A stretch of DNA of 7,531 bases from NCBI GenBank assembly GCA_026193755.1, contig JAPHUI010000253.1, forward strand, positions 1 to 7,531, written 5' to 3'. Below are positions 1 to 6,424 of this stretch, piece after piece (position 1 is the first letter of the stretch; each line of letters opens with the position of its first letter). This DNA comes from Ignavibacteriaceae bacterium. GTDB taxonomy: Bacteria > Bacteroidota > Ignavibacteria > Ignavibacteriales > Ignavibacteriaceae. The position numbers were made by a program, and so were the translations under genes. The notes below the pieces were generated by a model, which worked only from the letters and a program-made list of their open reading frames with translations, ran no database searches and was not told the origin of the DNA.

Positions 1-24
1 AAGAAAATGATATTACTGAAGTAA
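1..24 (+). CDS. 3' end of an upstream T9SS-type secreted protein gene (partial)
   Basis: The first eight codons read K-K-M-I-L-L-K-stop. They are identical at the nucleotide level to the last eight codons of the large secreted-protein gene at 347-2809, and both are followed by a matching intrinsic terminator. I infer that a gene with the same kind of type IX sorting tail ends here and that most of it lies left of the window. Only seven residues are visible, so its function, length and degree of relatedness cannot be judged. Chance identity is unlikely, because the match continues past the stop codon. Confidence 0.7.
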   Translation, partial: KKMILLK

Positions 25-47
25 TACTTACTCCACAATCATTACTG

Positions 48-75
48 AAGGGCACATATTATTGTGCCCTTTTTT
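48..75 (+). terminator. Intrinsic terminator of the upstream partial gene
   Basis: A perfect 9-bp stem, AAGGGCACA (48-56) with TGTGCCCTT (63-71), encloses a six-base loop (57-62). Its T tract continues to position 75. The hairpin begins 23 bases after the stop codon of the partial gene at the left edge, as expected for a Rho-independent terminator. Confidence 0.88.
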
Positions 76-106
76 ATATCGATTTGTTAAAATTCTTCTA
101 CAACTC

Positions 107-138
107 TGAGGTGGATTTTTAAATTTGCTTTCACCTCA
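107..138. repeat. 7-bp inverted repeat, function unknown
   Basis: TGAGGTG (107-113) is the exact reverse complement of CACCTCA (132-138), separated by 18 AT-rich bases. No T run follows on either side, so it is not an ordinary intrinsic terminator. It could be a weak mRNA hairpin or a regulator site. It may also be chance. Confidence 0.35.
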
Positions 139-294
139 ATATTAATAATAAAGTCATAACTCATCCGTACTTTTTACAAATATTCATTAAATAATAGGAT
201 TATTTGTATCAATACCACTTTTCAATAGCCGGGCTCTCATATTTTATTTGGAATTTTTATTGACTTTTTAAAAAAAATTATCCAATTTGTTGTT

Positions 295-308
295 TAGTTA
301 ATTAACTA
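295..308. promoter_or_regulatory. 14-bp perfect palindrome, candidate operator
   Basis: TAGTTAATTAACTA is a perfect palindrome centred 45-46 bases before the start codon of the secreted-protein gene and 23 bases before its ribosome binding site. The location suits an operator for a dimeric regulator, and it overlaps a possible -10 element (TATCTT, 307-312). It consists mostly of A and T, so chance cannot be excluded. The regulator is unknown. Confidence 0.35.
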
Positions 309-331
309 TCTTACAAACTCTTATTCAAAAT

Positions 332-338
332 AAAGGAG
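332..338 (+). promoter_or_regulatory. Shine-Dalgarno site of the secreted-protein gene
   Basis: AAAGGAG lies eight bases before the ATG at 347. It is close to the consensus and fixes the start codon, which is followed directly by a signal peptide. Strong sites of this kind are uncommon in typical Bacteroidia, which supports a different branch of the group. Confidence 0.85.
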
Positions 339-346
339 ACCTCTCT

Positions 347-2809
347 ATGAAACATCTCTTCAGTGTTTTCTTTTTTCTAGTATTTTCGTTTTCTGTATTT
401 TCTCAGTCTTCGCTTCGCGATTTTGGTTCTGCAGAAGTTGCCGGAACGTCAATTTATCAACCATCTGATGCACCTGTTGTCTTCCTGGATCAACTACCAA
501 ACCAGTCGAACGGCATATTCTCCGATTCTACCTGTACGAATTGCGGGGGAGCGCAGGTGGTCGCGGCCAATTTCAATGCAACTATAGCTGGTCCTACAGT
601 CGGCATTACCGAGATTAAAATGTGGGGTGGGTATTTTCCGGAGGACATTCCAAACACAACGGATGATTTTACAATCATAATTCATTCCGATGCTAGTGGA
701 GTACCCGGAGCGGTTGTGGATGCCCGATATAATCTTCAGGCCAATAACCGTGTAAACACTGGGGTAGTACTTTTTGGTGTTCATGAATACGAATTCACAT
801 TCGATTACAGTGCATCACCTGTTATGATTACTACAGCTGGTATATACCACGTTGAAATCTACAATAATAGCGTCGAATCCGGTAATTTCTTTTGGGAAAC
901 AGGCACTACTGATGGAACAAATGGCATTGTTGGTTCATCATACGCGTTTGAAGCCCCCGGAGCAACTTGGTTTTCTGATGCAGTGCAAGATCTGTCAATT
1001 CAGATCAATGGAGATGATAACATCGTTGGAGCTAATTTCACCGATGACTTTGATTCTTACACTGCAGGTCAGCAGCTAGCTTGCCAGAATCCAACAGAAT
1101 GGACAACCTGGAGCAACCTACCTTGCGACCCAACTGAAGACCCTTATATTTCATCTAACTATGCTTACAGCAGTCCAAACTCTGTAGTTTTAGTTCAGAA
1201 TAATGATCTGGTAAGATTACATGGTCAGCAAACAACTGGTCATTGGTATATGAGTTTCTTATTATACATACCAGCTGGTGCATCTGGTTATTTTAATCAA
1301 TTGTCTGGATTTGCTCCTAATCCGAACGAATGGGCTGTAGAAGTCTACTTTGACGCTGGTGGTGCGGGACGCGTACTTAACGGTTCCACTGTAAACTTCA
1401 CCTGGCAAGAGGACACCTGGCAACAGGTTGTACTAGAAGTAGATTTAGATTCTCCTACTCACGATGCTACTGTTTGGTTCGGTTCGTCAGATCCTTTAAC
1501 AATGATAGCTAGCTGGGATTGGACACGAGGCGGAACATATATGAATGAAATAGATGCTAATGATTTCTTTGGTGCAGCAGCAACAGATGAAATGTATATG
1601 GATAATTACTATTTCGGTGATGTAATGCCTCCGATTATTTCAGGCAACAACGGTATATTACTTATTTCAGAAAACACTACCGGAGCTGACTCTGTTGAGA
1701 CCTGGTTGAATGCGCTTGGTGAAATGTATACAAGGGTAACCAACACAGTAGCACTCACTATGCCAACGAGCGACTGGTTAATGTACGATGCTGTTTATTA
1801 TATTGGCACTACATCATCAGGTGCAGAAGCAGATTCGTGTACAGCATATTGTGCAGGTGGTGGAAACTTACTTGTAGCAGATAATGATGAAGGTTATTTC
1901 GTTAATGGAACTCCACTCTATGATGATTACCTGATGTCAATATATGTATCAGATGCAGGTTCTGATGGGACAATTACAGGAATGGATATTATGGCAGGGC
2001 TAACTCTGGATATCAGTGCAGATCCGTATCCTGATGATATTATGCCAAATACAGGTGCGTACGGTACTGGTGTACCTATTTTCTTAGCCCCGACAGGAAC
2101 TACTTACTCAGGAATGCGTGGTCCTGGAGGAACTTTCAGAACTGAATATCTCTGCTGGGATCCTCAATATGGCAGCTCATATGCTGAAAACCTAATGATG
2201 TACTCAAGAACTTATGATTGGTTAGCATTCGGTATTATTCCGGTTGAATTATCTTCATTCACGGCAACAGTTAATCAGAATAAAGTTGAGTTGAACTGGA
2301 TTACAGCAACAGAAACAAACAACCAGGGATTTGATATTGAACGAAATTCCGGAAGTGGATTTGAAAAAGTTGGATACATTCCTGGCTTTGGTACAACAAC
2401 CGAAGAACATAGCTACAGCTTTACAGATGTTGGTTTGTCTGCAGGAAATTACTCATATAGACTGAAACAAATTGACTTCAATGGTATGTTTGAATATTCA
2501 AAAACAATTGAAGTTGAAGTTGTGGTGCCGGATGTATACTCATTAGCTCAAAACTATCCAAACCCATTCAACCCAAGCACAAAAATAACATTCTCGCTTG
2601 CTGCTGATTCTAAGGTAAGCCTGAAGGTATTTGACGTGCTCGGTCAGGAAGTAGCTTCTCTGATTAATCAGGATCTGACTGCCGGAGTTCATAATGTTGA
2701 CTTCAACGCAGCAGGCTTTAATAGTGGTGTCTACTTCTATAGGATTGAAGCGACTGGTGTAAACAATGCCAAATTCGTTGATGTAAAGAAAATGATATTA
2801 CTGAAGTAA
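347..2809 (+). CDS. Secreted multidomain protein with type IX secretion (type A) sorting tail
   Basis: An 820-residue protein predicted to be exported by Sec and then by the type IX system to the surface or medium. Residues 1-19 form a hydrophobic signal peptide (cleavage probable before Q20). Residues ~20-225 look like a beta-sandwich rich in Gly, Asn and Thr, with a CTNC pair at 63-66. Residues ~230-425 (starting TDDFDSY, ending with an MDNYYFGD strand) resemble a concanavalin A/LamG-like jelly roll. Residues ~435-630 resemble a flavodoxin- or glutamine-amidotransferase-like alpha/beta domain (GILLISENT; GGGNLLVADNDEGYF), with no catalytic triad that I can recognise. Residues ~632-725 are a fibronectin-III-like linker, and ~732-820 are the sorting domain (NYPNPFNPST; GVYFYRIEA; KKMILLK). 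The domain calls before 632 are inferred from pattern. No enzymatic role can be assigned; a carbohydrate-binding, adhesion or structural surface role is plausible. Confidence 0.9.
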   Translation: MKHLFSVFFFLVFSFSVFSQSSLRDFGSAEVAGTSIYQPSDAPVVFLDQLPNQSNGIFSDSTCTNCGGAQVVAANFNATIAGPTVGITEIKMWGGYFPEDIPNTTDDFTIIIHSDASGVPGAVVDARYNLQANNRVNTGVVLFGVHEYEFTFDYSASPVMITTAGIYHVEIYNNSVESGNFFWETGTTDGTNGIVGSSYAFEAPGATWFSDAVQDLSIQINGDDNIVGANFTDDFDSYTAGQQLACQNPTEWTTWSNLPCDPTEDPYISSNYAYSSPNSVVLVQNNDLVRLHGQQTTGHWYMSFLLYIPAGASGYFNQLSGFAPNPNEWAVEVYFDAGGAGRVLNGSTVNFTWQEDTWQQVVLEVDLDSPTHDATVWFGSSDPLTMIASWDWTRGGTYMNEIDANDFFGAAATDEMYMDNYYFGDVMPPIISGNNGILLISENTTGADSVETWLNALGEMYTRVTNTVALTMPTSDWLMYDAVYYIGTTSSGAEADSCTAYCAGGGNLLVADNDEGYFVNGTPLYDDYLMSIYVSDAGSDGTITGMDIMAGLTLDISADPYPDDIMPNTGAYGTGVPIFLAPTGTTYSGMRGPGGTFRTEYLCWDPQYGSSYAENLMMYSRTYDWLAFGIIPVELSSFTATVNQNKVELNWITATETNNQGFDIERNSGSGFEKVGYIPGFGTTTEEHSYSFTDVGLSAGNYSYRLKQIDFNGMFEYSKTIEVEVVVPDVYSLAQNYPNPFNPSTKITFSLAADSKVSLKVFDVLGQEVASLINQDLTAGVHNVDFNAAGFNSGVYFYRIEATGVNNAKFVDVKKMILLK

Positions 2810-2862
2810 TACTAAATTCATAATCATTTCTGAAGGGCACAAATTGCTGTGCCCTTCTTTAT
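2786..2862 (+). repeat. Gene-tail plus terminator repeat, copy 2
   Basis: The second copy of the repeat at 1-77 covers the last seven codons and stop of the large secreted-protein gene and the terminator behind it. The two copies flank the whole secreted-protein locus in direct orientation, 2,785 bases apart. This would suit tandem duplication or recombination between paralogous secreted-protein genes. Confidence 0.85.
2832..2860 (+). terminator. Intrinsic terminator of the secreted-protein gene
   Basis: A 10-bp stem, GAAGGGCACA (2832-2841) with TGTGCCCTTC (2848-2857), encloses a six-base loop and is followed by TTT and further A/T. It starts 22 bases after the stop codon. On the minus strand the hairpin is followed by AGAAATG rather than a T run, so it probably does not serve the convergent tspO gene well. 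Confidence 0.87.
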
Positions 2863-2910
2863 TTTAAATAAGGTTAAAAGAGTAAATTAGTAATTATTGT
2901 TTGAAACTAA

Positions 2911-3384
2911 TCAGTTCAACATCCACACATTAAATGTAAGCACTGTAGAAAGGAGAACCCAAGTAGAATATGGAAGAAGAAGGTAAGCAGCTAATGGAGA
3001 AAAACGCCAGATAAGAAAAATCAGCAGTGTAAGATTTGCAACTAGTAGTACAGCCTGAAAAAACGCCAAGCTCATTTGCTGCTGGGAAAAGAAAAGAATG
3101 TTCCAGCCAACAAATAGAACTGCATTCAGAACAAAAAGTACAATAATTAAACTAAAGGTTTTCTCTGAAGAGTATTTATTCCAGATTATCAAAAGTGATA
3201 CAGAACTCAGCACAAAAATTATAGTCCACGCCAACACCATTAACGAGTTTGAAGGTGCCCATTCCGGGAGAATAATTGTTTTATACCATACCATTCCGAT
3301 ATCGGCAAAATAGGAGGCAGCAGAAGCAGTAATTAATACGAATAGAGGAATGAGTAAATAGTTTATCTTTAATTTGCTATTCAA
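2911..3384 (-). CDS. tspO: TspO/MBR family membrane protein
   Basis: A 157-residue membrane protein of the tryptophan-rich sensory protein / translocator family, which binds porphyrins and is linked to tetrapyrrole and stress responses. Five hydrophobic helices fit the family fold (roughly 9-28, 47-67, 78-99, 105-126, 129-150). Family motifs are visible: W33-Y34, P40-x-W42-x-P44, W53-T54, N87, W94-N95 with F98-F99, the P130/A132-A133 segment, L137-P138-Y139 and W142. Length is normal. The Asn of the usual L-N pair in helix 5 appears to be Thr150 here. Translation must begin at TTG (3384-3382): no ATG lies between the upstream in-frame stop and the first helix, and GTGAG precedes the TTG by six bases. 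It is a single gene converging on the secreted-protein gene. The ligand and role in this organism are unknown. Confidence 0.93.
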   Translation of the reverse strand: MNSKLKINYLLIPLFVLITASAASYFADIGMVWYKTIILPEWAPSNSLMVLAWTIIFVLSSVSLLIIWNKYSSEKTFSLIIVLFVLNAVLFVGWNILFFSQQQMSLAFFQAVLLVANLTLLIFLIWRFSPLAAYLLLPYSTWVLLSTVLTFNVWMLN

Positions 3385-3390
3385 TTCTCG

Positions 3391-3395
3391 CTCAC
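3391..3395 (-). promoter_or_regulatory. Weak Shine-Dalgarno-like site for the TTG start of tspO
   Basis: On the minus strand GTGAG ends six bases before the TTG start. It matches the downstream part of the anti-Shine-Dalgarno complement (GGTGA) only in part. It supports the TTG start, since no ATG is available in frame upstream. Confidence 0.45.
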
Positions 3396-3418
3396 AATTT
3401 TATTCAATTTGCAATGAA

Positions 3419-3443
3419 ATAAATGAATAAAAGATAAATGAAT
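3419..3443. repeat. Pair of 10-bp direct repeats upstream of tspO
   Basis: ATAAATGAAT occurs at 3419-3428 and again at 3434-3443, offset 15 bases. The pair lies 35-60 bases upstream of the tspO start in the 95-base spacer after the DUF255 gene. It could be a regulator site or part of the tspO promoter, but very AT-rich DNA yields such repeats easily. Confidence 0.4.
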
Positions 3444-3479
3444 CAAACACTAATTTTATACCGATTTTGCTACAGAACT

Positions 3480-5492
3480 CTATTTTCTTAGCTGAAAAAT
3501 TGCATTACCGACTTCCTCCACTGGGAGCTGGCAGGCACCTTTTTCACAGATGTAAATTAAAGTTTTTCCTTTGACATACCTATCCCTCAAGACATCCAGT
3601 TCTCCTTTTTCTGTTGAACCAAACAGAACAATATTGGGTAAGTATTTTTTAACCAGCGAGTCTCTTTTTTCGAAGCACTCATTGCCAACAATTCCAACTT
3701 CGTAATAAGGATAAGTCAAATATGCTGCTGCCGTTAACCAGTATGAGTTAAAAGTAGGATTTTTTATTATAGATTGTTTCATCGAATTGACCAGATTAAA
3801 TGCCAATTCCTCATAATTATTATTGAAGAAAAATTTAGATAGTTTAATCAATCCAACTGCGAAAGATGAATTTGATGAGGGAATTACATTATCTGAAAAG
3901 TCAATTTTACGTGTAATTAATGCTTTATCAATATCAGAAGTATAATAAAACATTGGAGAATCTTTATCACTGAAATGAAGAATAACATAATCAGCAAGTT
4001 TTTTTGCAGCATAAATCCACTTCTCATCAAATGTGGCTTCATATAAAGAAATGAATGCTTCAATTGTATAAGAGTAATCATCAAGAAAAGCATTGATTGT
4101 GCTTTTTCCGTTTTTATAATTTCTGTTCAGTTTTCCATCTTCATTCATCATATTTTTTAAAATGAATTCACCATTTTTTAAAGCAGCTGATAAAAATTTC
4201 TCTTCATTAAAAGTAAAGTATGCATCAACATATCCTCTCAGCATTAATGCATTCCAGGAAGTTAGGATTTTATCGTCAAGTCCGGGTCTTATTCTTTTAC
4301 TACGCTTATCAAACAATATTTCTTTCGATTCGTTAATTACACTGTCAAATACTTCTTCACTGATTTGATATTTTTTTAATAAATCTTCTTTTTTCTGTGT
4401 GATAAAAAGAATATTATTCCCTTCCCAGTTTCCATTTGATGTAACAGAATAATAATCGCAAAAGAGTTCGGAGTTTTTACCAAGTAAATCATCTATTTCT
4501 TTTTTACTCCATACATAAAATTTTCCTTCCTCTCCTTCCGAATCAGCGTCCAACGAGGAATAGAAGCCACCGGATGTATCAGTTAACCCTCTTTCAATAA
4601 ACTCCAAAGTTTCGTGAACAATTCTCTTATAGTTCTCATTATTTGTTAACTTAAAAGCATTCGAATATAAACTAACAAGTTGACCATTATCGTATAGCAT
4701 TTTTTCAAAGTGAGGGACTTTCCATATTTCATCGGTTGAGTAACGTGCAAAGCCACCACCAATCTGATCGTAAATACCACCATCAGCCATTTTATCAAGA
4801 GTTATGGTGAAAGCTTCTAATGCCTCTGGATCTTTAGTATGGAAATGATAGGTCAAAAGGAATTGATAAATGTTTGGCATTGGAAATTTGGGAGCGCCTT
4901 TCGTTCCACCGTTTGTAAAATCCATATATGAAATAATATTCCCGAATGATTCTCCTATTTTCGGTTTTGTAAATGAAGCACTATTGTCTTCGATACCGGG
5001 TACTTTCATTCCTTTTAAAGCATTCGTTAGCTTCCCTGCTTCCTGAGCGAAGGTTTCAGGTTCTTTTTGATAAAGATCACTAAAGTAATTTAGAATTTTA
5101 ACCCAATCATCTTTTCTAAAGTAAGTTCCGGCATAAACCGGTCTGCCATCCGGCAACGCTATTATGTTCAATGGCCATCCGCCTCTTCCGGTAATTAGGT
5201 ACGCTGCATCCATATAAATTTGATCAATGTCAGGTCTTTCTTCTCTATCAACCTTAATAGAAACAAAAAAGTCGTTCATCATACGCGCAACTGAAGTATC
5301 TTTAAATGATTCGTGTGCCATCACATGGCACCAGTGGCAAGCAGCGTAACCAATGCTTATTATTATTAATTTGTTTTCTGATTTAGCTTTTTCAATGGCT
5401 TCATTTCCCCAGGGATACCAATTTACCGGATTGTTCGCGTGCTGAAGAAGATAAGGGCTTGTTTCATCCGCTAATTTATTTCTGAAGTTCAT
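3480..5492 (-). CDS. DUF255/SPATA20-type protein: thioredoxin-like domain plus alpha/alpha-barrel
   Basis: A 670-residue protein of the widespread YyaL/SPATA20 family (COG1331), near the usual length. Residues ~1-165 form the thioredoxin-like domain: the family opening N-x-L-x-x-E-x-S-P-Y-L-L-Q-H, the CHWC motif at 52-55, DREERPDID at 82-90, GGWPLN at 104-109 and GTYF at 122-125. The rest resembles a six-hairpin glycosidase/epimerase-like barrel, with PKFP (201-204), [15 protein letters not shown] (238-252), HFEKMLYDN (261-269), SLDADSEG (313-320), [10 protein letters not shown] (406-415) and LDDYSY (470-475). The end carries the family's C-x(4)-C-Q-x-P pattern (C649, C654). The reaction is not established for the family; a thiol-redox or chaperone role acting with a sugar-binding-like domain is inferred. 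The Pro that commonly follows GTYF is Arg126 here. No signal peptide is seen, so it is probably cytoplasmic. ATG at 5492 is preceded by AAGAGGA. Confidence 0.94.
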   Translation of the reverse strand: MNFRNKLADETSPYLLQHANNPVNWYPWGNEAIEKAKSENKLIIISIGYAACHWCHVMAHESFKDTSVARMMNDFFVSIKVDREERPDIDQIYMDAAYLITGRGGWPLNIIALPDGRPVYAGTYFRKDDWVKILNYFSDLYQKEPETFAQEAGKLTNALKGMKVPGIEDNSASFTKPKIGESFGNIISYMDFTNGGTKGAPKFPMPNIYQFLLTYHFHTKDPEALEAFTITLDKMADGGIYDQIGGGFARYSTDEIWKVPHFEKMLYDNGQLVSLYSNAFKLTNNENYKRIVHETLEFIERGLTDTSGGFYSSLDADSEGEEGKFYVWSKKEIDDLLGKNSELFCDYYSVTSNGNWEGNNILFITQKKEDLLKKYQISEEVFDSVINESKEILFDKRSKRIRPGLDDKILTSWNALMLRGYVDAYFTFNEEKFLSAALKNGEFILKNMMNEDGKLNRNYKNGKSTINAFLDDYSYTIEAFISLYEATFDEKWIYAAKKLADYVILHFSDKDSPMFYYTSDIDKALITRKIDFSDNVIPSSNSSFAVGLIKLSKFFFNNNYEELAFNLVNSMKQSIIKNPTFNSYWLTAAAYLTYPYYEVGIVGNECFEKRDSLVKKYLPNIVLFGSTEKGELDVLRDRYVKGKTLIYICEKGACQLPVEEVGNAIFQLRK

Positions 5493-5499
5493 TCTAAGA

Positions 5500-5506
5500 T
5501 CCTCTT
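5500..5506 (-). promoter_or_regulatory. Shine-Dalgarno site of the DUF255 gene
   Basis: On the minus strand AAGAGGA ends seven bases before the ATG at 5492, a strong match at good spacing. It fixes the start directly ahead of the conserved N-terminal family motif. Confidence 0.8.
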
Positions 5507-5530
5507 GGCATTACAACTAACTATTAAAGT

Positions 5531-5561
5531 AAATAAAAAAAGAGATATGAAAATCTCTTTT
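5531..5561 (-). terminator. Intrinsic terminator behind the exonuclease III gene
   Basis: On the minus strand a perfect 9-bp stem (AAAAGAGAT, read from 5561 to 5553, with ATCTCTTTT, 5546-5538) encloses a six-base loop. It is followed by more T residues and TATTT. It lies 36 bases after the exonuclease stop codon and separates that gene from the DUF255 gene. Confidence 0.82.
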
Positions 5562-5597
5562 ATTAAGATTTTTTTCATTTTCTATGTTAACAATTAA

Positions 5598-6374
5598 TTA
5601 AAATTTAAGTTCAAGCTCGATAGGACAGTGATCTGAACCCATCACGGAAGAATGAATAGAAGCAGACTTGATATTATTCTTTAAATTTTCACTTGCATAA
5701 AAATAATCAATACGCCACCCAACGTTTCGCTCACGTGCACGTGTTATCATATCCCACCAGGTATATTGTTCAGGTTCATGGTTGAATATTCTGAAGGTAT
5801 CTAAAAACCCAGCGGCAAGAAATTTATCAATCCATTCTCTTTCTATAGGTAAGAAACCTGAAGTCTCAGAATTTTCTTTCGGCCGGGCAAGGTCAATTTC
5901 TTTATGTGCAGTATTTACGTCGCCACAAACAACAATTTTTTTGTTCTGTTTAAGAAGTTTCTTGCAGTGCTTTAAGAATGAATCGTAAAAATCCATTTTG
6001 TATTGAAGCCTTTCCTGAGAAGCCTTTCCATTCGGAAAATAAATATTAAAAAGAATAAATTCGTCAAACTCTGTAATGATGAATCTTCCTTCGCTGTCAA
6101 ACTTTTTAATTCCAAGTCCATTCTGAACATTCACCGGTTTAATTATAGTATAGGTTACTACACCACTGTAACCTTTCTTTTCCGCAGATGAAAAGTAAGA
6201 ATGGTAGCCGTCAACATTTTTTAATTCGTCTACTAATTGATCAGGATGAGCTTTGGTTTCTTGCAGGCAAAGCACGTCAGGGTTTTCTTTTTTAAACCAA
6301 TCCAATAATCCTTTTTTATGGCTCGCACGGATTCCGTTTACATTCCAGGAGATCATTCTATATGATTTTTTCAC
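5598..6374 (-). CDS. xth: Exodeoxyribonuclease III (AP endonuclease, ExoA-like)
   Basis: A 258-residue enzyme of the exonuclease III / APE1 family. It cleaves the backbone 5' of abasic sites and removes 3' blocking groups in base excision repair, in the cytoplasm. The whole catalytic set is visible: N11 in [10 protein letters not shown]39 in LQETK, GYSGV (68-72), Y112 in YFPNG, D152 and N154 in GDVNTAH, TWW (205-207), D223 in RIDYF, and D248-H249 in GSDHCP. Length is normal. The start is a GTG at 6374 with AGGA four bases before it. Most relatives begin at the equivalent of M7 (MISWNVNG), so ATG at 6356-6354 is an alternative start without its own well-placed ribosome site. It lies 50 bases after the broken metallophosphoesterase gene and may share the upstream feoB message. 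Confidence 0.97.
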   Translation of the reverse strand: MKKSYRMISWNVNGIRASHKKGLLDWFKKENPDVLCLQETKAHPDQLVDELKNVDGYHSYFSSAEKKGYSGVVTYTIIKPVNVQNGLGIKKFDSEGRFIITEFDEFILFNIYFPNGKASQERLQYKMDFYDSFLKHCKKLLKQNKKIVVCGDVNTAHKEIDLARPKENSETSGFLPIEREWIDKFLAAGFLDTFRIFNHEPEQYTWWDMITRARERNVGWRIDYFYASENLKNNIKSASIHSSVMGSDHCPIELELKF

Positions 6375-6378
6375 TTTA

Positions 6379-6382
6379 TCCT
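6379..6382 (-). promoter_or_regulatory. AGGA ribosome-site core for the GTG start of the exonuclease gene
   Basis: AGGA, in the minus-strand context TTAGGATAAA, ends four bases before GTG (6374-6372). The spacing is short but better than the 22 bases to the alternative ATG, so it favours GTG. Confidence 0.45.
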
Positions 6383-6424
6383 AATAATTTTGTTATAAAG
6401 AATTGTGTGTTTATCAATTAAATC

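Larger units (their letters stand above)
1..77 (+). repeat. Gene-tail plus terminator repeat, copy 1
   Basis: This stretch aligns without gaps to 2786-2862. The first 28 bases are identical (seven codons, the stop and four more bases), and I count 9 mismatches over the remaining 49. Both arms of the terminator core (GGGCACA and TGTGCCC) are unchanged, while three of six loop bases differ. It may extend further left outside the window. Confidence 0.85.
25..346. other. Gene-free region between two secreted-protein genes
   Basis: This 322-base AT-rich stretch has no credible coding sequence on either strand. It holds the upstream gene's terminator (48-75), a 7-bp inverted repeat (107-113/132-138), a T/A-rich tract around 264-280, a 14-bp perfect palindrome (295-308) and the ribosome binding site at 332-338. 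The promoter of the large secreted-protein gene should lie here. TATCTT (307-312) is a possible -10 element and TTGACT (260-265) resembles a -35, but their spacing does not fit each other, so I do not call a promoter. Confidence 0.7.

Noticed and set aside
227..235. AGCC-G-GGCT near-palindrome in AT-rich DNA
   Set aside because: The arms are only four bases with a one-base centre, too short to form a meaningful hairpin and readily explained by chance.
260..314. Promoter elements TTGACT (260-265), TTTG (286-289) and TATCTTAC (307-314)
   Set aside because: Individual boxes resemble sigma-70 or Bacteroidetes-type elements, but no pair has proper spacing together with good matches.
490..784. Two overlapping minus-strand open frames (490-678 and 494-784)
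   Set aside because: They lie inside the secreted-protein gene, show no family motifs or ribosome sites, and are antisense shadows.
852..1079. Plus-strand open frame of 75 codons
   Set aside because: It is an alternate frame inside the secreted-protein gene, with no recognisable sequence or ribosome site.
2886..2911. ATTAGT/ACTAAT inverted repeat as a minus-strand terminator for tspO
   Set aside because: The 6-bp all-AT-rich stem with a 14-base loop overlaps the stop codon and is too weak to call, although some T residues follow.
3098..3313. Plus-strand open frame of 71 codons
   Set aside because: It is antisense to tspO, whose conserved tryptophan motifs clearly establish the coding strand.
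4162..4368. Plus-strand open frame of 68 codons
   Set aside because: It is antisense to the DUF255 gene within a region of strong family motifs.
5782..6191. Two plus-strand open frames (5782-5988 and 6003-6191)
   Set aside because: Both are antisense to the exonuclease III gene, whose full catalytic set is visible on the minus strand.
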